Of a DNA stretch of 64,000 nucleotides, positions 1-12,600 are shown one piece after another. Source of the stretch: Bryopsis sp. KO-2023. Taxonomy: Eukaryota > Chlorophyta > Ulvophyceae > Bryopsidales > Bryopsidaceae. The notes under the pieces were generated by a model. It made no database searches, was not told the DNA's origin, and saw nothing but the letters and a program-made list of their open reading frames with translations. Numbering within the stretch: the first letter of the stretch is position 1; every line of letters starts with the position of its first letter. A program made the translations under genes and the position numbers. Location: contig BSYQ01000004.1 of NCBI GenBank assembly GCA_030272585.1, forward strand, positions 4,836,001 through 4,900,000. Reading direction: 5' to 3'.

Positions 1-433
1 GCCACAGACTGAGGGGCAGAGATTTTTCAACAGCGGTTGAGTGAATCTCCCTGTTCTTATTTTCGATACTATTGTAACAACGACCTTTGGAATCTGTGAG
101 GGAAGATATTTATATAAATATATATTGTGAAGGGTGTATGGTTTGAATTATGGAACTACACCCAGCTAACAGCTGCACAAACAAACAATCAATCAACAAA
201 TGGTGAACGAAGCGCAACAGAAGCTGGCAGTTCCACCTCACTCTTTCAAAATTTCCCCATTCCATTAACATGACACACGTGTCTGACATTCGCCAGCGTC
301 CAACACTCCCCAGACCCAGTCCAGAGTCGAGGTCCCCAACCACCACCGACTGGCGCAAGGTGAGCCCAGTCGTATATCACAGCGAGAGTGCTTTGGTCCC
401 TACCTTTTTTTTCGTGTCTGTTTCTCATCAGGA

Positions 434-1069
434 ATGTCGGGCGAAGCGCAGTGCAGCGGTCGAGATCGCAGGGCCCCTGAACTGCCCGACGAAAAAGTCG
501 GAGAGTTCATGCTGCTTGCATTGGGGGAAGCTCGCAAGGCTCTGCGCCGTTGCGAAGTGCCGGTGGGGTGCATCGTCGTGCGAGGGGACGAAGTTGTCGC
601 CAGAGGATCCAATCGAAGCAACGAGATGCGCAACGCGACTCGTCACGCTGAAATAGAGGCGATAGACGACCTTATTCGACGTTTCGATGGGAGGTCGGAT
701 TTCTCGGAGTTCGCGGCGTTCACGACTTGCGAGCCGTGCATAATGTGTGGCGGCGCGTTCTCGGTGATAAACATAGGCCGGGTTTACTTCGGCTGTGCCA
801 ACGATCGGTTCGGCGGGTGCGGGTCTATTTTGGCCGTCGACGAGAATGGATGCAAGGGGTCGTGTTGGAAAGGTGGGGAGGGAGGGGGGTGGAGCTATCC
901 TTCGAAGGGGGGTTACTATGCGGATGAAGCGATCGAGCTGCTGAGGGGTTTTTACGTAACCGGAAATCCGAGAGCGCCCAAGCCAGCGCGAGAAGTGCAA
1001 GAAGTTAGCTATCGAATGTTAGAGGAGGCCAAAAAAGATAGGGACAAAGAGAAAGAGGGCGAAATGTGA
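434..1069 (+). CDS. TAD2: tRNA-specific adenosine deaminase subunit (TAD2/ADAT2-like)
   Basis: Single open exon of 211 residues. It carries the zinc site of the cytidine/deoxycytidylate deaminase fold: H71-A-E73 in RHAEIEAID (His ligand plus catalytic Glu) and P101-C-I-M-C105 (the two Cys ligands). The flanking motifs (VPVGCIVV, NATRHAE, TTCEPCIMC, YFGCANDRFGGCGS) match the eukaryotic TAD2/ADAT2 family. That family is the catalytic half of the enzyme that converts A34 to inosine in tRNA anticodons. The length suits the family. The C-terminal tail after about residue 180 is charged and not conserved-looking. The start is the first ATG in this frame. A good donor (aag/gtgagc at 360) and acceptor (tcatcag ending at 431) suggest a 72-bp intron in the 5' leader. 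The frame upstream of that intron does not join this one, so the ATG at 434 stands. Family assignment is strong; choice of ADAT2 over other tRNA deaminases is likely. Confidence 0.87.
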   Translation: MSGEAQCSGRDRRAPELPDEKVGEFMLLALGEARKALRRCEVPVGCIVVRGDEVVARGSNRSNEMRNATRHAEIEAIDDLIRRFDGRSDFSEFAAFTTCEPCIMCGGAFSVINIGRVYFGCANDRFGGCGSILAVDENGCKGSCWKGGEGGGWSYPSKGGYYADEAIELLRGFYVTGNPRAPKPAREVQEVSYRMLEEAKKDRDKEKEGEM

Positions 1070-1917
1070 TATTTTTAGTTGAAAAAAAAGGGGAAAAAAA
1101 TCTGGCAAGGTTCTCAAGGTGGTGGTGGTGGTGGTGCTATATGTTGTGGAAATCCCCTGGGAAGAGAATTAAATTCTTGAGAGCGTGGAGGAGTTGGGTG
1201 GGAGTTTCTGCAAGACTAAACAGCGAATGACACCTCTTGAAAAGATTGGGGGGGATGGGATACCTGTTGTACTGCAAGGGCAGCCTTCTGCTTTTACTTT
1301 TTAATTTCCATGCATCTAAGGGAGGTTGGGTATATATATATGGCATTGTGGAATTGTAATGAGAGTTTCTGCTCGAGGTCCAAAAGAGAACATATGTTCA
1401 TCCCAATACGCAAAAAGAAGGGTAGAAAAAAACAAAGAAAAAAGAAAATTTCGGTGCCGCCGGAAACTGGTACAAATAAGTCAGCCAAAGTAGTGACTAA
1501 AACAACAGTAGAGACCTTAGCTCCATGCAATCATGGGTGGCGTTTCATGCGAGAGGAAGTCGACCATGAAAGGTACATCATTTTTGAAATGAAACTGTTC
1601 TCTACATCCTACCTCAACTCAACTCAACTCCTAATAAAATAATTTCCTTTCCATAAAAAAAACTGCCGAAAAATAATTTTCTTGAAATGCAGTCGGGAAA
1701 AGAGCACAGCTGGGTACGAAGCTACCCACATACATATTCCTCTCGAGGAGGTCCAGCTCATATCGACTCTGTCCAAAAGCCTGAGTCAGTCAAAACTGTT
1801 GGGTCCCCCCCCCCCCCCCCCCCCCCCCCCCCTGCATTTCCCCCCAACCCCCCCTGTTTTCCTTTTGGAAGCAAAAATCATCGACCGAGGGAAAATCGAT
1901 CGATTCCACCCAACCCC
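1070..1917. other. Convergent spacer with low-complexity DNA
   Basis: This lies between the 3' ends of the deaminase (+) and the carrier gene (-). It holds a short GGT repeat near 1118-1136, A-rich tracts, an AATAAA-like motif near 1635 and a pure C run. No credible coding segment is seen; the short open frames here are compositionally biased. Confidence 0.6.
1805..1832. repeat. Poly(C) run of 28
   Basis: Uninterrupted cytosine run, the longest in the window. Runs of 8-20 C or G recur in introns and spacers (for example near 3270, 6877, 29800, 32810, 51018 and 51064). The exact length is likely variable or assembly-sensitive. Confidence 0.9.
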
Positions 1918-4116
1918 CTAGCCATTAAGAGCACGAAGTATGGCTTCATAACCCGAAAATATCGCAGCGTTAGTCAGAAAAGCTCGCTGCAACGTGGGTG
2001 TCAGACCTCTCCACAAAGTCCGGTGCCCTTCTTCCTTGGCGATGCTCCGCCAACAATCCACCCATCCACGATAGGGCGACGCCGCCTTATCATGGCATTG
2101 GATCCTAGATTTAACCACATCGATGGGGTAAACGGCCAGCCAAGACAGCACCCCAGCGATGCCTCCGGCAAAGAACATGGCGGCTGGGCTCTCTGACTGA
2201 CCGGAGGGGGTGGGGGGGTCCAGCGCATCTTTGGTTCGGTGGTAGAGGTAGAAGTAGACGCCCAGGGAAGGCGTATCTCTGATTAGAGTGATGGTTTGGC
2301 CACGAAACATACCTGTGTTGAAACCCACACATTGTGCCATTTTATATATTTTTTTCTTGATTCTTGAAAATCACTCCAAGGTGGAAAATGCCACACATTG
2401 GCTCAATTTGTTAAAAAAACGAGACGCCCTGAGCTGTTCTAAAAAGTACTCTCTTTCTCGACCCAAGTAGGAAAAAAAGGTTCCCTTCAGAATTTTTTTT
2501 TGGTTCAACCAACCGTCGAGAGACGAGATACGACCACCAGTTCTTTTTTATGGTTTTTGATATGTTATTATGTTTATTTATAAGCTAACCGAAGTTTTTT
2601 TTTTAACAATGGCAAATTTAAATCATTCCTCAAATATTCTAGCATATTGTACCATAGTTTTCAACTCTATTGAAAATGCACCATTTTTGTGTGTAGTGAA
2701 AAGTTACCTAACCTCGAATCCCATTTTTTGCGATGATTTTCTTGAGCATCTCGATTGCACCGACATAGCCAGGGTTTCCTGGAACGGCTCTTTGCAACTG
2801 AAGTCTGATTTTCAGCAAGTCAACCGGGGCTACCACGAAAGCCTGGGCAGCACCAGAAAACATACCTGCATAAAAAAGTGAAGGATGCAGCTAATATATA
2901 TTAAAAAAAACATCACCCCACACACTCTTGGATAATTGTTTTCTACTTATTTCTGTCAATGAGGCAGAAATAAGCTCATATAAGTTTTATCAGCAAAAAC
3001 TGACACATTTCAGTTTTGGCTGAAGTGTGTTTGTCAGCCAAAACTGGGGAGTATTTGAAATTTTTCTTTGGAGGAAAATTGTGGTGCAGGACGGAAGCGT
3101 ACCGCTCCAAAATGCTTGGGTGTACCGCTCCTCAGGTTTCATGTTCTCTTTTGAAGGGAAGAGCCTCATTGCCACTCCGAATGATAAAAAAGTCACAGCC
3201 GTCTGCACAGAGTGGAACAAAAATACATTATACATATTAAATCAATCGGTTAATCGAACAAGTCATGACCCTCCCCCCCCCCCCCCCATACACACACAAA
3301 AAAAAAACAGAGCGGGTGAAAACTTCTAAACGAATTTGAACCTTCTTCCCGGAAGATTGCCCATGTTATTTTTGAATTTTTTTGGGTAATACATTGTAAT
3401 GCAGCGTATCATTCGCTTTGACCTTTCAGAATAAAAAAATAATTTTCCGTTTTCCAACCCACTTTCAGCTCGGATTGAGCCGGCACATGCTTTGGTTGAA
3501 TTTTGAATTTTTTTTCCCTTCTTTTTATTTTTATTTTTTTAATTACTTAATTTTTTACCCTTGGTACATTTTTTACAGCATCTTTAAAAAATTTCAGTTT
3601 CATCGCAGCCACATTTCGTGGAAACAGAGTTTACGAATTTAAAAAAAATTATTTTGCACATGATTTTAAACCCTATTCCCCATATTGAAAAAAAAAAAAA
3701 GAAAAGAAAAAAAAAACTGAAAGCTTTGGAAATATTGAAAATATTATTAATTACTAATAGCTGTCTTTCTGATTCCATACCTGCAGAGCGACCGTGCAAA
3801 ACGGATACGCCATTCCCTTGAAAACTGAAAGCCGACCCTCTCGAGACACCATATGCTTCCACACTTGCGCGCCGGTGGAATGCGGGCTGTTTTTCTCCTG
3901 AAGTCGAATCTTGACCGTATCCAACGGCTGGCCGACCGTCACGCTCAACATTCCCCCAAAGGCACCTACAGGAAAAGGAAACCATCACCAAGTCCGTCGT
4001 AGAGATGCACAAGCGCTGTCAGACTGGAGCGAAGGCGTGAGGACCTACAGAAAGCGCACCCCACCAGCCATAAATTCTTTCATGGGAGTCGAGAGAGTCC
4101 TGGAGAGTTCTTCCAT
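1918..4116 (-). CDS. Mitochondrial carrier family protein (SLC25, carnitine/ornithine-like)
   Basis: Five exons on the minus strand: 4116-4065, 3965-3781, 3202-3103, 2865-2713 and 2312-1918. All phases join and give 294 residues, the normal SLC25 length. The three tandem repeats each carry the family signature: PLDTVKIRLQ, PVDLLKIRLQ and PIDVVKSRIQ. The product should be a six-helix inner-membrane solute exchanger. The third repeat (YRGWVDCW..EEG...LWRGL) and an AVTFLSFG-type second helix resemble the SLC25A45/A47 and carnitine-acylcarnitine subgroup, so the substrate is inferred, not shown. The first donor is placed after ATGGCTG because only that gives the conserved start of repeat 1. The gene starts 555 bp from the divergent H2A gene. 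Introns hold C/G runs and A/T tracts. Confidence 0.88.
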
Positions 4117-4476
4117 GGCTGCGAAGGAACCGCTCGTACGGATGCGAACTCCTCAAACTCCTCGGAATTCCGGGCAGGGAATCTTCAGCGCCAGTGAACT
4201 TAGCGTGCGCCCAACTGTCAGACTCCCAGGCGTTACCGTGCGAAATCTTGTTCCAGGTACCAGGAGCCAGGCTCTGAGTTTTCACGCTGGAGTTTGATTC
4301 CCACCAGCCACACGCATCTCAAGCGCCCAAGTCGGAGGGCTCACTCGGAGCGAGGGAAAAAACAAACAGCCGGGCGTTTGGTCGGTTATGAAAAGGAGGC
4401 AAGAAAACGAGGAAGGCTGCCATCCCGAAGTACCGAGACAGTCATACAAGCCTGGGCAAATTCTGAGAAAAATCGT

Positions 4477-4624
4477 CCAATCAAATCCCAGCTTTTCCTG
4501 TCCGTCGTACGGCTGCGTCGACTACTAATACTGGCAAAACCCCCTATTTTGCCGGAACACTCCCAGCTTCGGTATTTGGTTTCCGAGGTCCACGCTCTTC
4601 TGCGGTGTTTCAGCGCGATATAAG
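4477..4624 (+). promoter_or_regulatory. H2A promoter elements (CCAAT and TATA-like)
   Basis: CCAATCA lies at 4477-4483 and ATATAAG at 4618-4624, about 47 bp before the H2A ATG. The spacing fits a CCAAT plus TATA histone promoter. The same interval must also serve the divergent carrier gene. Assignment is by motif and position only. Confidence 0.5.
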
Positions 4625-4670
4625 AATCGGAAAAAAGCATCGTTCTTCGTTACGAGCGGTTTGATTCAGG

Positions 4671-5069
4671 ATGTCGGGACGTGGAAAGGGAAAGAACATC
4701 GCCAAGAAGCCAGTCAGCCGTTCAGCCAAGGCAGGTCTTCAATTCCCCGTTGGGCGTATCGCGAGATATTTGAAGAAGGGAAAGTATGCAGAGCGAATTG
4801 GAGCGGGCGCCCCCGTATATCTAGCGGCCGTTATGGAATATTTGGCCGCCGAAGTGTTGGAGCTGGCGGGTAACGCGGCTCGCGATAACAAGAAAACGAG
4901 AATCATCCCTCGACACATTCAGCTGGCCATCCGCAACGACGAGGAGCTGAGCAAATTGCTTTCGGACGTCACGATCGCCAACGGTGGGGTGCTTCCCAAC
5001 ATCCACCAGGTGCTTTTGCCCAACAAAACGTCGAAGAAGAAGGGGGAGAGCGCCAGCCAGGATTTCTAG
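4671..5069 (+). CDS. H2A: Histone H2A with H2A.X-like SQDF tail
   Basis: Intronless, 132 residues. The N-terminal MSGRGKGK, the core [16 protein letters not shown], acidic-patch residues, and the plant-like [18 protein letters not shown] and [20 protein letters not shown] are all present. The C-terminus reads SQDF, matching the SQ(E/D)-hydrophobic motif that defines H2A.X, where the Ser is phosphorylated at DNA breaks. It forms nucleosomes as a dimer with H2B. Green-lineage features (GAGAPVYL, H2A.X tail) point to an algal or plant host. The start is the first ATG after a CCAAT/TATA-like promoter. No canonical metazoan-type 3' histone stem-loop was noticed just after the stop. The matching H2B gene is 16 kb away on the opposite strand, so this is not a tight H2A-H2B pair. 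Confidence 0.97.
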   Translation: MSGRGKGKNIAKKPVSRSAKAGLQFPVGRIARYLKKGKYAERIGAGAPVYLAAVMEYLAAEVLELAGNAARDNKKTRIIPRHIQLAIRNDEELSKLLSDVTIANGGVLPNIHQVLLPNKTSKKKGESASQDF

Positions 5070-6145
5070 AGGGGAAAACCGGTGAATTCGCGTTACGATC
5101 TCTGTCGTCCGTGTAGTTCCGGAAAGTATTTGGGTTTATTTCGATTTTGAATGGAGGCATTCGTTTTGGGGGGAGGAAAGTGAGGGAGAAAGAATGTGAA
5201 GCCTTCGAGAGAAAAAAAGATCGCGGAAAGAAATGCATTTTGTTTTCTGTTTTTGGTGGTGGGTCGGGGGGCATTCACACGGACGCATACGTGAGAAGTT
5301 CGAAGAAGAAGGCTGCGTTCGATCGAAATACGAAATATATAAAAATACTGGTGGGGAATGGGCGGTTGGACGTAACGTTTTGAAAAGAGAGTAAAAACAA
5401 AATCAAATGCGAGGGCGTGCTGGGGGCACGGTTCCTTTTTTTTTCCGGGTAGAAGGTCGCCTCTTTTCTAAACCAAAAAAGAAAAAAAGAAAATAGAAAA
5501 GAACGATATACACAGAAGATGAATTTGCTTTTGAACACAGTGTAGAGGGGTCATAGTAGTGTGGACAAGAAGAAGAAAAAAAAAAGAAACAGTGTTTTTT
5601 TTTTTGAAACAGAAGGGGAAAAGAAGAAGAAGAAAACAAGAGATTTTTGAGATCTGGCAGTGAGAGTGTTTCGTGTAGAATATCCTTTTCACAACATGTG
5701 TCTCTTTTGTTTTTTGTTTTCTGTTGCCCTTGATAAAAAAAAATGAATATATTTGTATAGAAAACTCCCCCTCAGGATCCCCCCCTTCCAAAAACCGAAA
5801 GAAAGCCAGGAAAGAGATTTCTGTTGGATTTTCCACCTGATCCAAATTTCTGATCAGAAATGCAAAAAACTCGTCCTGCTCTGAGCAACCCACATTGAAA
5901 ATTTAGGAAAGACTAGAGTTGTTTGAAGGTGACAAGCAAAAGAAAGAATCATCACCAGCCAGTGTTGAAATTTTCCACCTCAACAAAGAAAGAAACACCC
6001 AAGGAGGCTTTCTGCAAACAATGTGACAGAAATGACACATCCGTGGAATTTCTCAAACTTGCGATCTTGAATTCCCAATTTGGAAGTTCCCAAAAAAAAA
6101 CAAGACGTAACATTTCCTTTTTGGGGTGTAAAACACGATGACAGC
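5070..6145. other. Spacer, A/G- and T-rich
   Basis: This is the 3' flank of H2A and the approach to the surface-protein gene. Open frames here are short, overlap on both strands and are dominated by K/R/F from homopolymer tracts. No gene is seen. Confidence 0.5.
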
Positions 6146-6271
6146 ATGCACGTGTCGACCTCTTTCTCGTTGCTCCTCCTCCTTTGCCTCCCATCGACGA
6201 TATGCGTGACGCCGCCGCACCCCTCCCGCGAGCCCTCCCCACCGGTCGATGGCGAGAACTGCCCCTGCTGA
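6146..6271 (+). CDS. Candidate small secreted peptide (41 residues)
   Basis: An ATG-led frame encodes a textbook signal peptide (MHVSTSF, then five Leu, ending PSTIC) followed by a Pro-rich stretch (TPPHPSREPSPPVDG) and a CPC end. It sits about 350 bp upstream of the large surface-protein gene on the same strand, in unusually GC-rich DNA. It could be a genuine small peptide, an upstream ORF, or the first exon of a transcript whose next exon I cannot find. No homologue is recognised, so this is a lead only. Confidence 0.3.
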   Translation: MHVSTSFSLLLLLCLPSTICVTPPHPSREPSPPVDGENCPC

Positions 6272-6615
6272 GTGATCGCAGCCAATTCCTCCATCGTTTC
6301 CAGAAAAAGAATATCACGCGGACATGCTACACTTTTGCCCAGGTTTCAACCCTGAATCAACGACGGCGGCTCTCCGAAATCATCCGAATTTCGAGCGGAG
6401 TTCTGGGTTTGTCGTTTGCCCTCCGGAACACCACCCCAGCAACAACCAACAAAAAAAAACCCACATCAACACGATCCACTTGGGCCCAGCAGCGCTCCGG
6501 GAGGGGTGGCAAGCGAACCACGCGCGCATGAACCTTTTTTAGCCGTTGCTGTCTCGAAAAAGAAAGAAAAAACATTTTAGATTCTTAAAGACGGAGGTTC
6601 GACGTGAAACTCAAC

Positions 6616-9600
6616 ATGCTCGCGACCTGTGCGATAGCGCTTATCGCGCTCTTGCAGACGTGCGTGCATGGAAACGCGGTGGCTTCGGAGCCAGGTATTG
6701 CTCTCAGGGTGACCAGTTTCTCCGGTTCCAAATTCCATTCGACTGTGGTTTTCCATGCATTCTTGCCCTTTCCTTCCTGTTGGTTAATTCGTTACGTCTC
6801 GTTCGAAGTCTAGCTCCGGGAAGGGCGCAGGCGCTCGTGAATTTCAACGCGCCCTGTATGTTGCTGCGCACTCCCCCCCCCCCCCCGCGACCGGTTTTTG
6901 AGACCGGTGGGGAAGTCGCCCCCTCAGAAAGTTGAGACGTCAACCCTTTTTTTGTATTGTGTTGTGTTTTTTCCGCTCTGGAGTTTCAGGTTTATTGCCG
7001 GGTCGGGATTTGCTGCAAGCTGGGAAGACTACCAAAGTTCGAGTCCAAGGCTTGCCTGCGTTTCTGAAGGAGTTGGAGACCGTCAAGAATGGCACGGTTT
7101 TGATTATCGAAGGAGATCTGAAACTCTCCCAGCCCGTGGTTGTGGACGCTGCCATCACGCTGAAAGGCGCTGCGCCCAAAAGAAAGACGACCATTTCGTG
7201 CACGCAGGAAAATACTGCTCTCGTTTTGAGGTACTTTTTTTTTCTCCCCTTTCCCACCTGAGGGTCAGTGGTTTGGGGCAAACTCGGTGAAAAAGGGTTG
7301 AACAAAATTGAACAATGCTTTGTGGATTGTCAGAACTTGAACGCTTGAAAAGCAGCTGAGAGAGAAAAGCCTTTTTTTTTCAACAAGCTGCACAACCCCT
7401 CTTTTTCCATCTTCAAGAGTAATAAACAGACAGAAATGAAATTCTCAGCAACTGCTTAATTAGTTGTTTATTTATATTTGCTGATTTCTTTCTGTATCGT
7501 TTCCAGTTTTTTGCTTTTCTGTTTATTTATTAGCACACACTCTTTTAACTTCTTTGCTCCAACGCCCCCTACCCATCAACATCAACACACACCACTCAAG
7601 CCATTTTTTTTTTCTTCTATGTGCAAAGCTTTTCATACGATCATTCTACACAGGGACATATCGTTGGAGAAAAACAGTTGCACAGATTTTTCTTTTGTTC
7701 GTTTTTTCCACAACCTCTGAATGCGTATGTTACGATCGCAGTGGTGATGGAATCGTTCTGGAAAACCTCACCATCCGGGGATGTGGGGCCCCTGCCGTTC
7801 ATATCATCAACCCTCTTACGAGCAACACCCAGCAACGAGCGCCCATTGCAAAGACCACCCTCTCGGAGATGGATTTCTTTGACAACAAGATTGGAGAATT
7901 CGACGTCTTTGTGGATGGGGCTGCGGTGAGGGTCGACAAAGACATGAACGTGACGGTGTCAGACTGCTTGTTCCAAGGCAACATCGCTTCGTCTGGAGGT
8001 GCCATCGTGGTGGACCATGGAGACCTGCTCGTGGAAAACAGCGTGTTCAGGGACAACATCGCCATAAAGTCGTCGGGCGGTGCAATCCATGCCGAGGTGA
8101 CTCATTTTAGTCTGAATTCTCTGATAACCGATTGCCGTCGGCACACGATTTCTGATGCTGGTCTCTGCTCCTATTTCGATTTAAAAACAAACAAACAAAC
8201 AAAGAAACGAACAAATGAACGAACGAACAGTCATCTCCAGAAATTCTTCTTGTTATTATTATTGTTTATATATGTATTTTTCTACATATTTTGTCCAGTT
8301 TTTTTTTTACTTTCTTTTTTGCCTTGCAGGACAAAACCCTCACTCTGATCCAGCAAGACCCGGACAAATTCAAAACCTTGACGATCCGTGATTCCCTTTT
8401 CGAAGGCAACATGGCCCAACCGCAAGGAATAAGCTTCGATATCGAAAGAATCAACGGGGGGTCCCTGGAGGTTTCGAGAACGTACGAGTTCAAAAAACCG
8501 GCCCTCTCCGGAGGAGCTATTTTTTCCGTGACTCACAAAGTCGAGGTGTCTGACAGCGTGTTCAAAGGAAATGTGGCGACGGCCGGAGGAGCGATGTTTC
8601 TGAAAGACAACGACGAAATATTCATCACGAACTGCGAATTCCGAGACCAGTATTTGAATTCCATTCTGCAAGATGTGGAGCAAGGAGGTGCCTTGTATAT
8701 TTTTTCTACGAAAGATGAGCTCAAGGTGCGTCCGTGGGTGAAACTCGAAAAAAAAAACAAAGAGTGGCATGGAGCTGTTGTGAATGGAAGATTTAAAACC
8801 ATGGATCATCCTCGCTCTCAACACCCCCCCCCCCAAAAAAAAAAATAAATAAATAAAAAAATTATAGATATCAATATATACATTATACACATTATATAAT
8901 GAATGAATGAATGTTTAATTTAATTCACATTAGACGAACTTGCCTAGCGAAAGACACAATATAATTAAGTAATTTCTTTCACTTCTTTAAAAAAAATAAA
9001 ATTAAGAAGAAAAAAGCAGGCAGCAAAATCAAGCATTGTGCTTTTATATCTCCAGCTTTTAAAAGACCTACCATCCTCGAATTTCGACCCCAAAAAAGGA
9101 ATTGAAATTTGAGTCACACCTATGGATAGCTTTTTTTAAATAATTAATATGCAGTTTTCTTTCTTTCTGTCAGGTAAAAATAGCAGGAAGCTCGTTTAGG
9201 AACAACACCGGCATCTTGGGCGGTGCCCTCCACATCCTGGTTCCTTATCGAAACAGCGATGTGACCATCCAAGACACCGTTTTCGAAAAAAACATGGCAC
9301 AAAGCAGCGGAGGGGCGGCTCTCGTCAGAAACGGGGACGCTGTGACTTGGACGAATTGCACATTCATCGGCAACTCCGCTCAGAGCGGAGGTGCCATGAT
9401 GTTGACCAACGGGGGAGGGTCGAGATTCACCGCTTGGGGAGCCGACACTGGCAGGTGCCAGTTCTTTGACAATATGGCGATGGACGGAGGGGCCGTCCAT
9501 TGCCTGGGTGCAGGTGGGTAAGGGCTCTTGACACCGGAGGTGTTTTTTATGTGTTTATAAGAGTGTGCATGAAGTCTCGTGCCCGTTCGTGTTTTAAAAG

Positions 9601-12600
9601 GACTGGAGTGATGATGCCTGTCTTGTGTCGAATCGCTCAGGAACCACGGAATTTCTGAACATTCATGCGAAAGGCAACAGGGCTCTGAGAAACGGAGGAG
9701 CTTTGGCGTTGATCAACTCCGTCGCCGGGGCCACCAAAATGATCAATCATGGTATTTACGAAGAGAATATTGCCTACAGGTATGTTCTAGTGCTTACATA
9801 TAGATAAAATATCCTTCAATTTTAATTTTGGCCATTTTTTTGTGAATGTGCTGTTGTTGTTGTGAGTGCATGGAGACTTGCCGGGTGGCAAAGTTGGGGG
9901 GGATCTTTTGACCACCAATTTGGCTCAATAATAAGAAACAAGACACTTTCCTGCTCTTGCATAATCAACACATTTCCCTGTAATATATCCGCCCCCCCCC
10001 CCCCCTTTTCCTGCCCTTCCCCTATCCTTGTATGTTGGCGGGCTGCGATCCAAAATCGATTTTCTCTGTGTCGGTGCTGAAGAGGGGGAGGCGTCTACTC
10101 CGATGGAATCGTCGAACTCGACATTCGCCCCGCCCTTCCACCATTGGTGGTCTTTAGAAATAACGTAGCTTCGACAGGGGGCGGGCTGTTCATTTCCGTA
10201 CGAAATCCGGAAAGCAACGAAATCACGATCTCGGCAGAATTCATCAACAACCATGCAAAGAAAGACTATGAGTTCGACCAGAGCTTCATGGAGCACCTGG
10301 CACTGACAGTCAAGGACATACCCCAGCAAGAGGATAGATTCCAGATGGTGGATATTGATCAGTCTGACGTGACGGGGTGCGGACGTGGCGGTGGGGGTGG
10401 GGTTTGTCTGGGGCTGGTGTCGGTCCCCGAGAGAGCCCTCGTCAAAGTCTTGTTTCTTAACAGTCTGTTCAAAGGCAACAAAGCTTCGAATGGAGGTAAC
10501 CAGACGATCGAAAAAAACATGCAAAAATGCAATAAAATAAATAAAAAATAAAATGGGGGGAAGGGGGGGGGGATTGCTTGAGAAATCATGAAAATGGGGG
10601 TGGATCTGTTTGCCCCCCCCAAGGAAATCGAAAGAGTAAATGAAGTGAAAAGGCTGTGGGTGGGTGCTGAACATCGTGTCAGGGAATAGACTATCACTCA
10701 CCTGACACCAGTTTCGTTTTCCCCCCACTTCCTTTTTTTTATGGAGTGTTTTCTGTGTTTACTGCGCAGGGGGTCTCAACACTCGATCGATCACCGGCCG
10801 ATGGTCGCCCGGGTGTGCGTTATCGGAAACCCCGATATCTTACAAACGCTGCCGGAGCTTTTCCCTGGTCGGCTGTAGTTTCCTCGACAATACCGTGGAT
10901 GGGGCTGGGGGATCTATTTTCACCACCCACCCCTCAGACGTTTTCGTGGAGTGCGAACGCCACACTGTCGGTAATTTCGTTAACGGGGACAAGAAGAGCT
11001 TGTCATCCATGGCGCCCCCCCTGTGCAAAAACTGGACGGGGGAAATCATGGGGAAAGAAGGGTACGGGGGTGTGGTGGCCTCCGTGGCTAGTGAATTGAG
11101 TTTGGTGAAGGTGCCGAGCGGGCTGAAGAACCACACCAGTGGGAAGGCACTGCCATCGATCCGATTGGAGGTCCATGATGCGTTTGGCCAGGTGAAATAA
11201 TCGACCGAAAAAGAAAAAAAAAAGAATGGTGCTGGGAGGGGCCGACCAGTTGAACCTTGATGCAGGCTCCTTTACACACTCGTTTTGATGGTGGTTTTGT
11301 TGGGAGTGGAGTCCGTCGATTTTGCTGTTGAGTGGGTTGTTCTTTTTCCTGAACGGGTGTCCTGTCAAGACAAAAGTAGCATATCATCCAAGGGGCATTC
11401 CTAGAATAAAACAAATTGTTCACGGATCGAACACTTGATTGATAGAAAAAAAACGAAACAAGAAAAAAGAAGATATGTGTAAGATATGTCTTCCCCGCCG
11501 GTGGTGTTTTTTCTTTTCTTTTTCAATCCTGGTTCAATTCTCGTGGGAGGTCAAAACAAAAAAAAGAGCAAAAACAGAGAGAGAGAAAAAATGAGAGTGG
11601 CTTTTAGGATTTTATGTTGACCTGTTTTGAAGGTTTTCCAAATTTCTTAAAAACATGGCTCGACACGTGCAGGTTATCACTGGTGGAATCAGCGACTCCA
11701 ACTTGAGTGTCTCAGCTCGCTCCACTGCTGTCAGGGGCCAACTGGACGCAACCGCCAGAAAAGGAGTCGCTACTTTCGATTCTCTGGTGGTTAGCGCCAC
11801 TCCGGGCGACTACAAGGTGTCCTTCGATGGACAGGATCTGAAGCCAGTGGAGGTACGCTTGTGTGGATATCGTCCGGTGAATTGGTGGCTATTTCAATAT
11901 GTGTGCCTCCTATATTATCCTTGATAAATGCCCCCCCCTCCCCCCCTCTTTTAGAGTCCACCTCCATGCACAATATAGTCACAATCGCATGTGCTTAGAC
12001 GGAGGAGGGGAGGAAGGGGGGGGGGGGGTGAAGGGTCGAAAAAGAGTGAAACCCCTGTATGCAGGAACTGTAGATGTGTGAGTGTGTCCAATTGGTGTTT
12101 GTTTTACAGAAATGTTCATACAGACCCAAATCTGTCCGCGACTCTTCGCTTTCACATATAGCCGCAAAATCTAACTAGATGTGTGGGTGTATGTGTGAGT
12201 GACTAGCTCTTTTCTTTCCCATCCTTTCGTAACGTCGTCCCCTGTGCATGGCATCTTATTACTGGGCAGATCGACGTGACCATCCGGCAATGCTTCACTG
12301 GGGAAGAAATCATTTGCCCAGGGGAGCCGGACTGCGACTGGGGCGAACACACCGGTTGCCAGCTGTGCGAGAAGGAATTTTACAGCTTCAATCCGAACAT
12401 TTCTTGCGTGAGCTGTCCCCAGAACGCTGACTGTCCGGGAGGGGCTGCCATGATTCCTCGACCGGGATTCTGGCACTCCACCCCCTTCTCCCCAATCATC
12501 CATGAGTGTCTTGTGGAGGAGGCTTGTTCGTACGGCGACAGGCAGAAAAACCTCAGCAGATTCTACGAGCAACGGGAGAACCTCATGGTGGCGGCCGTGA

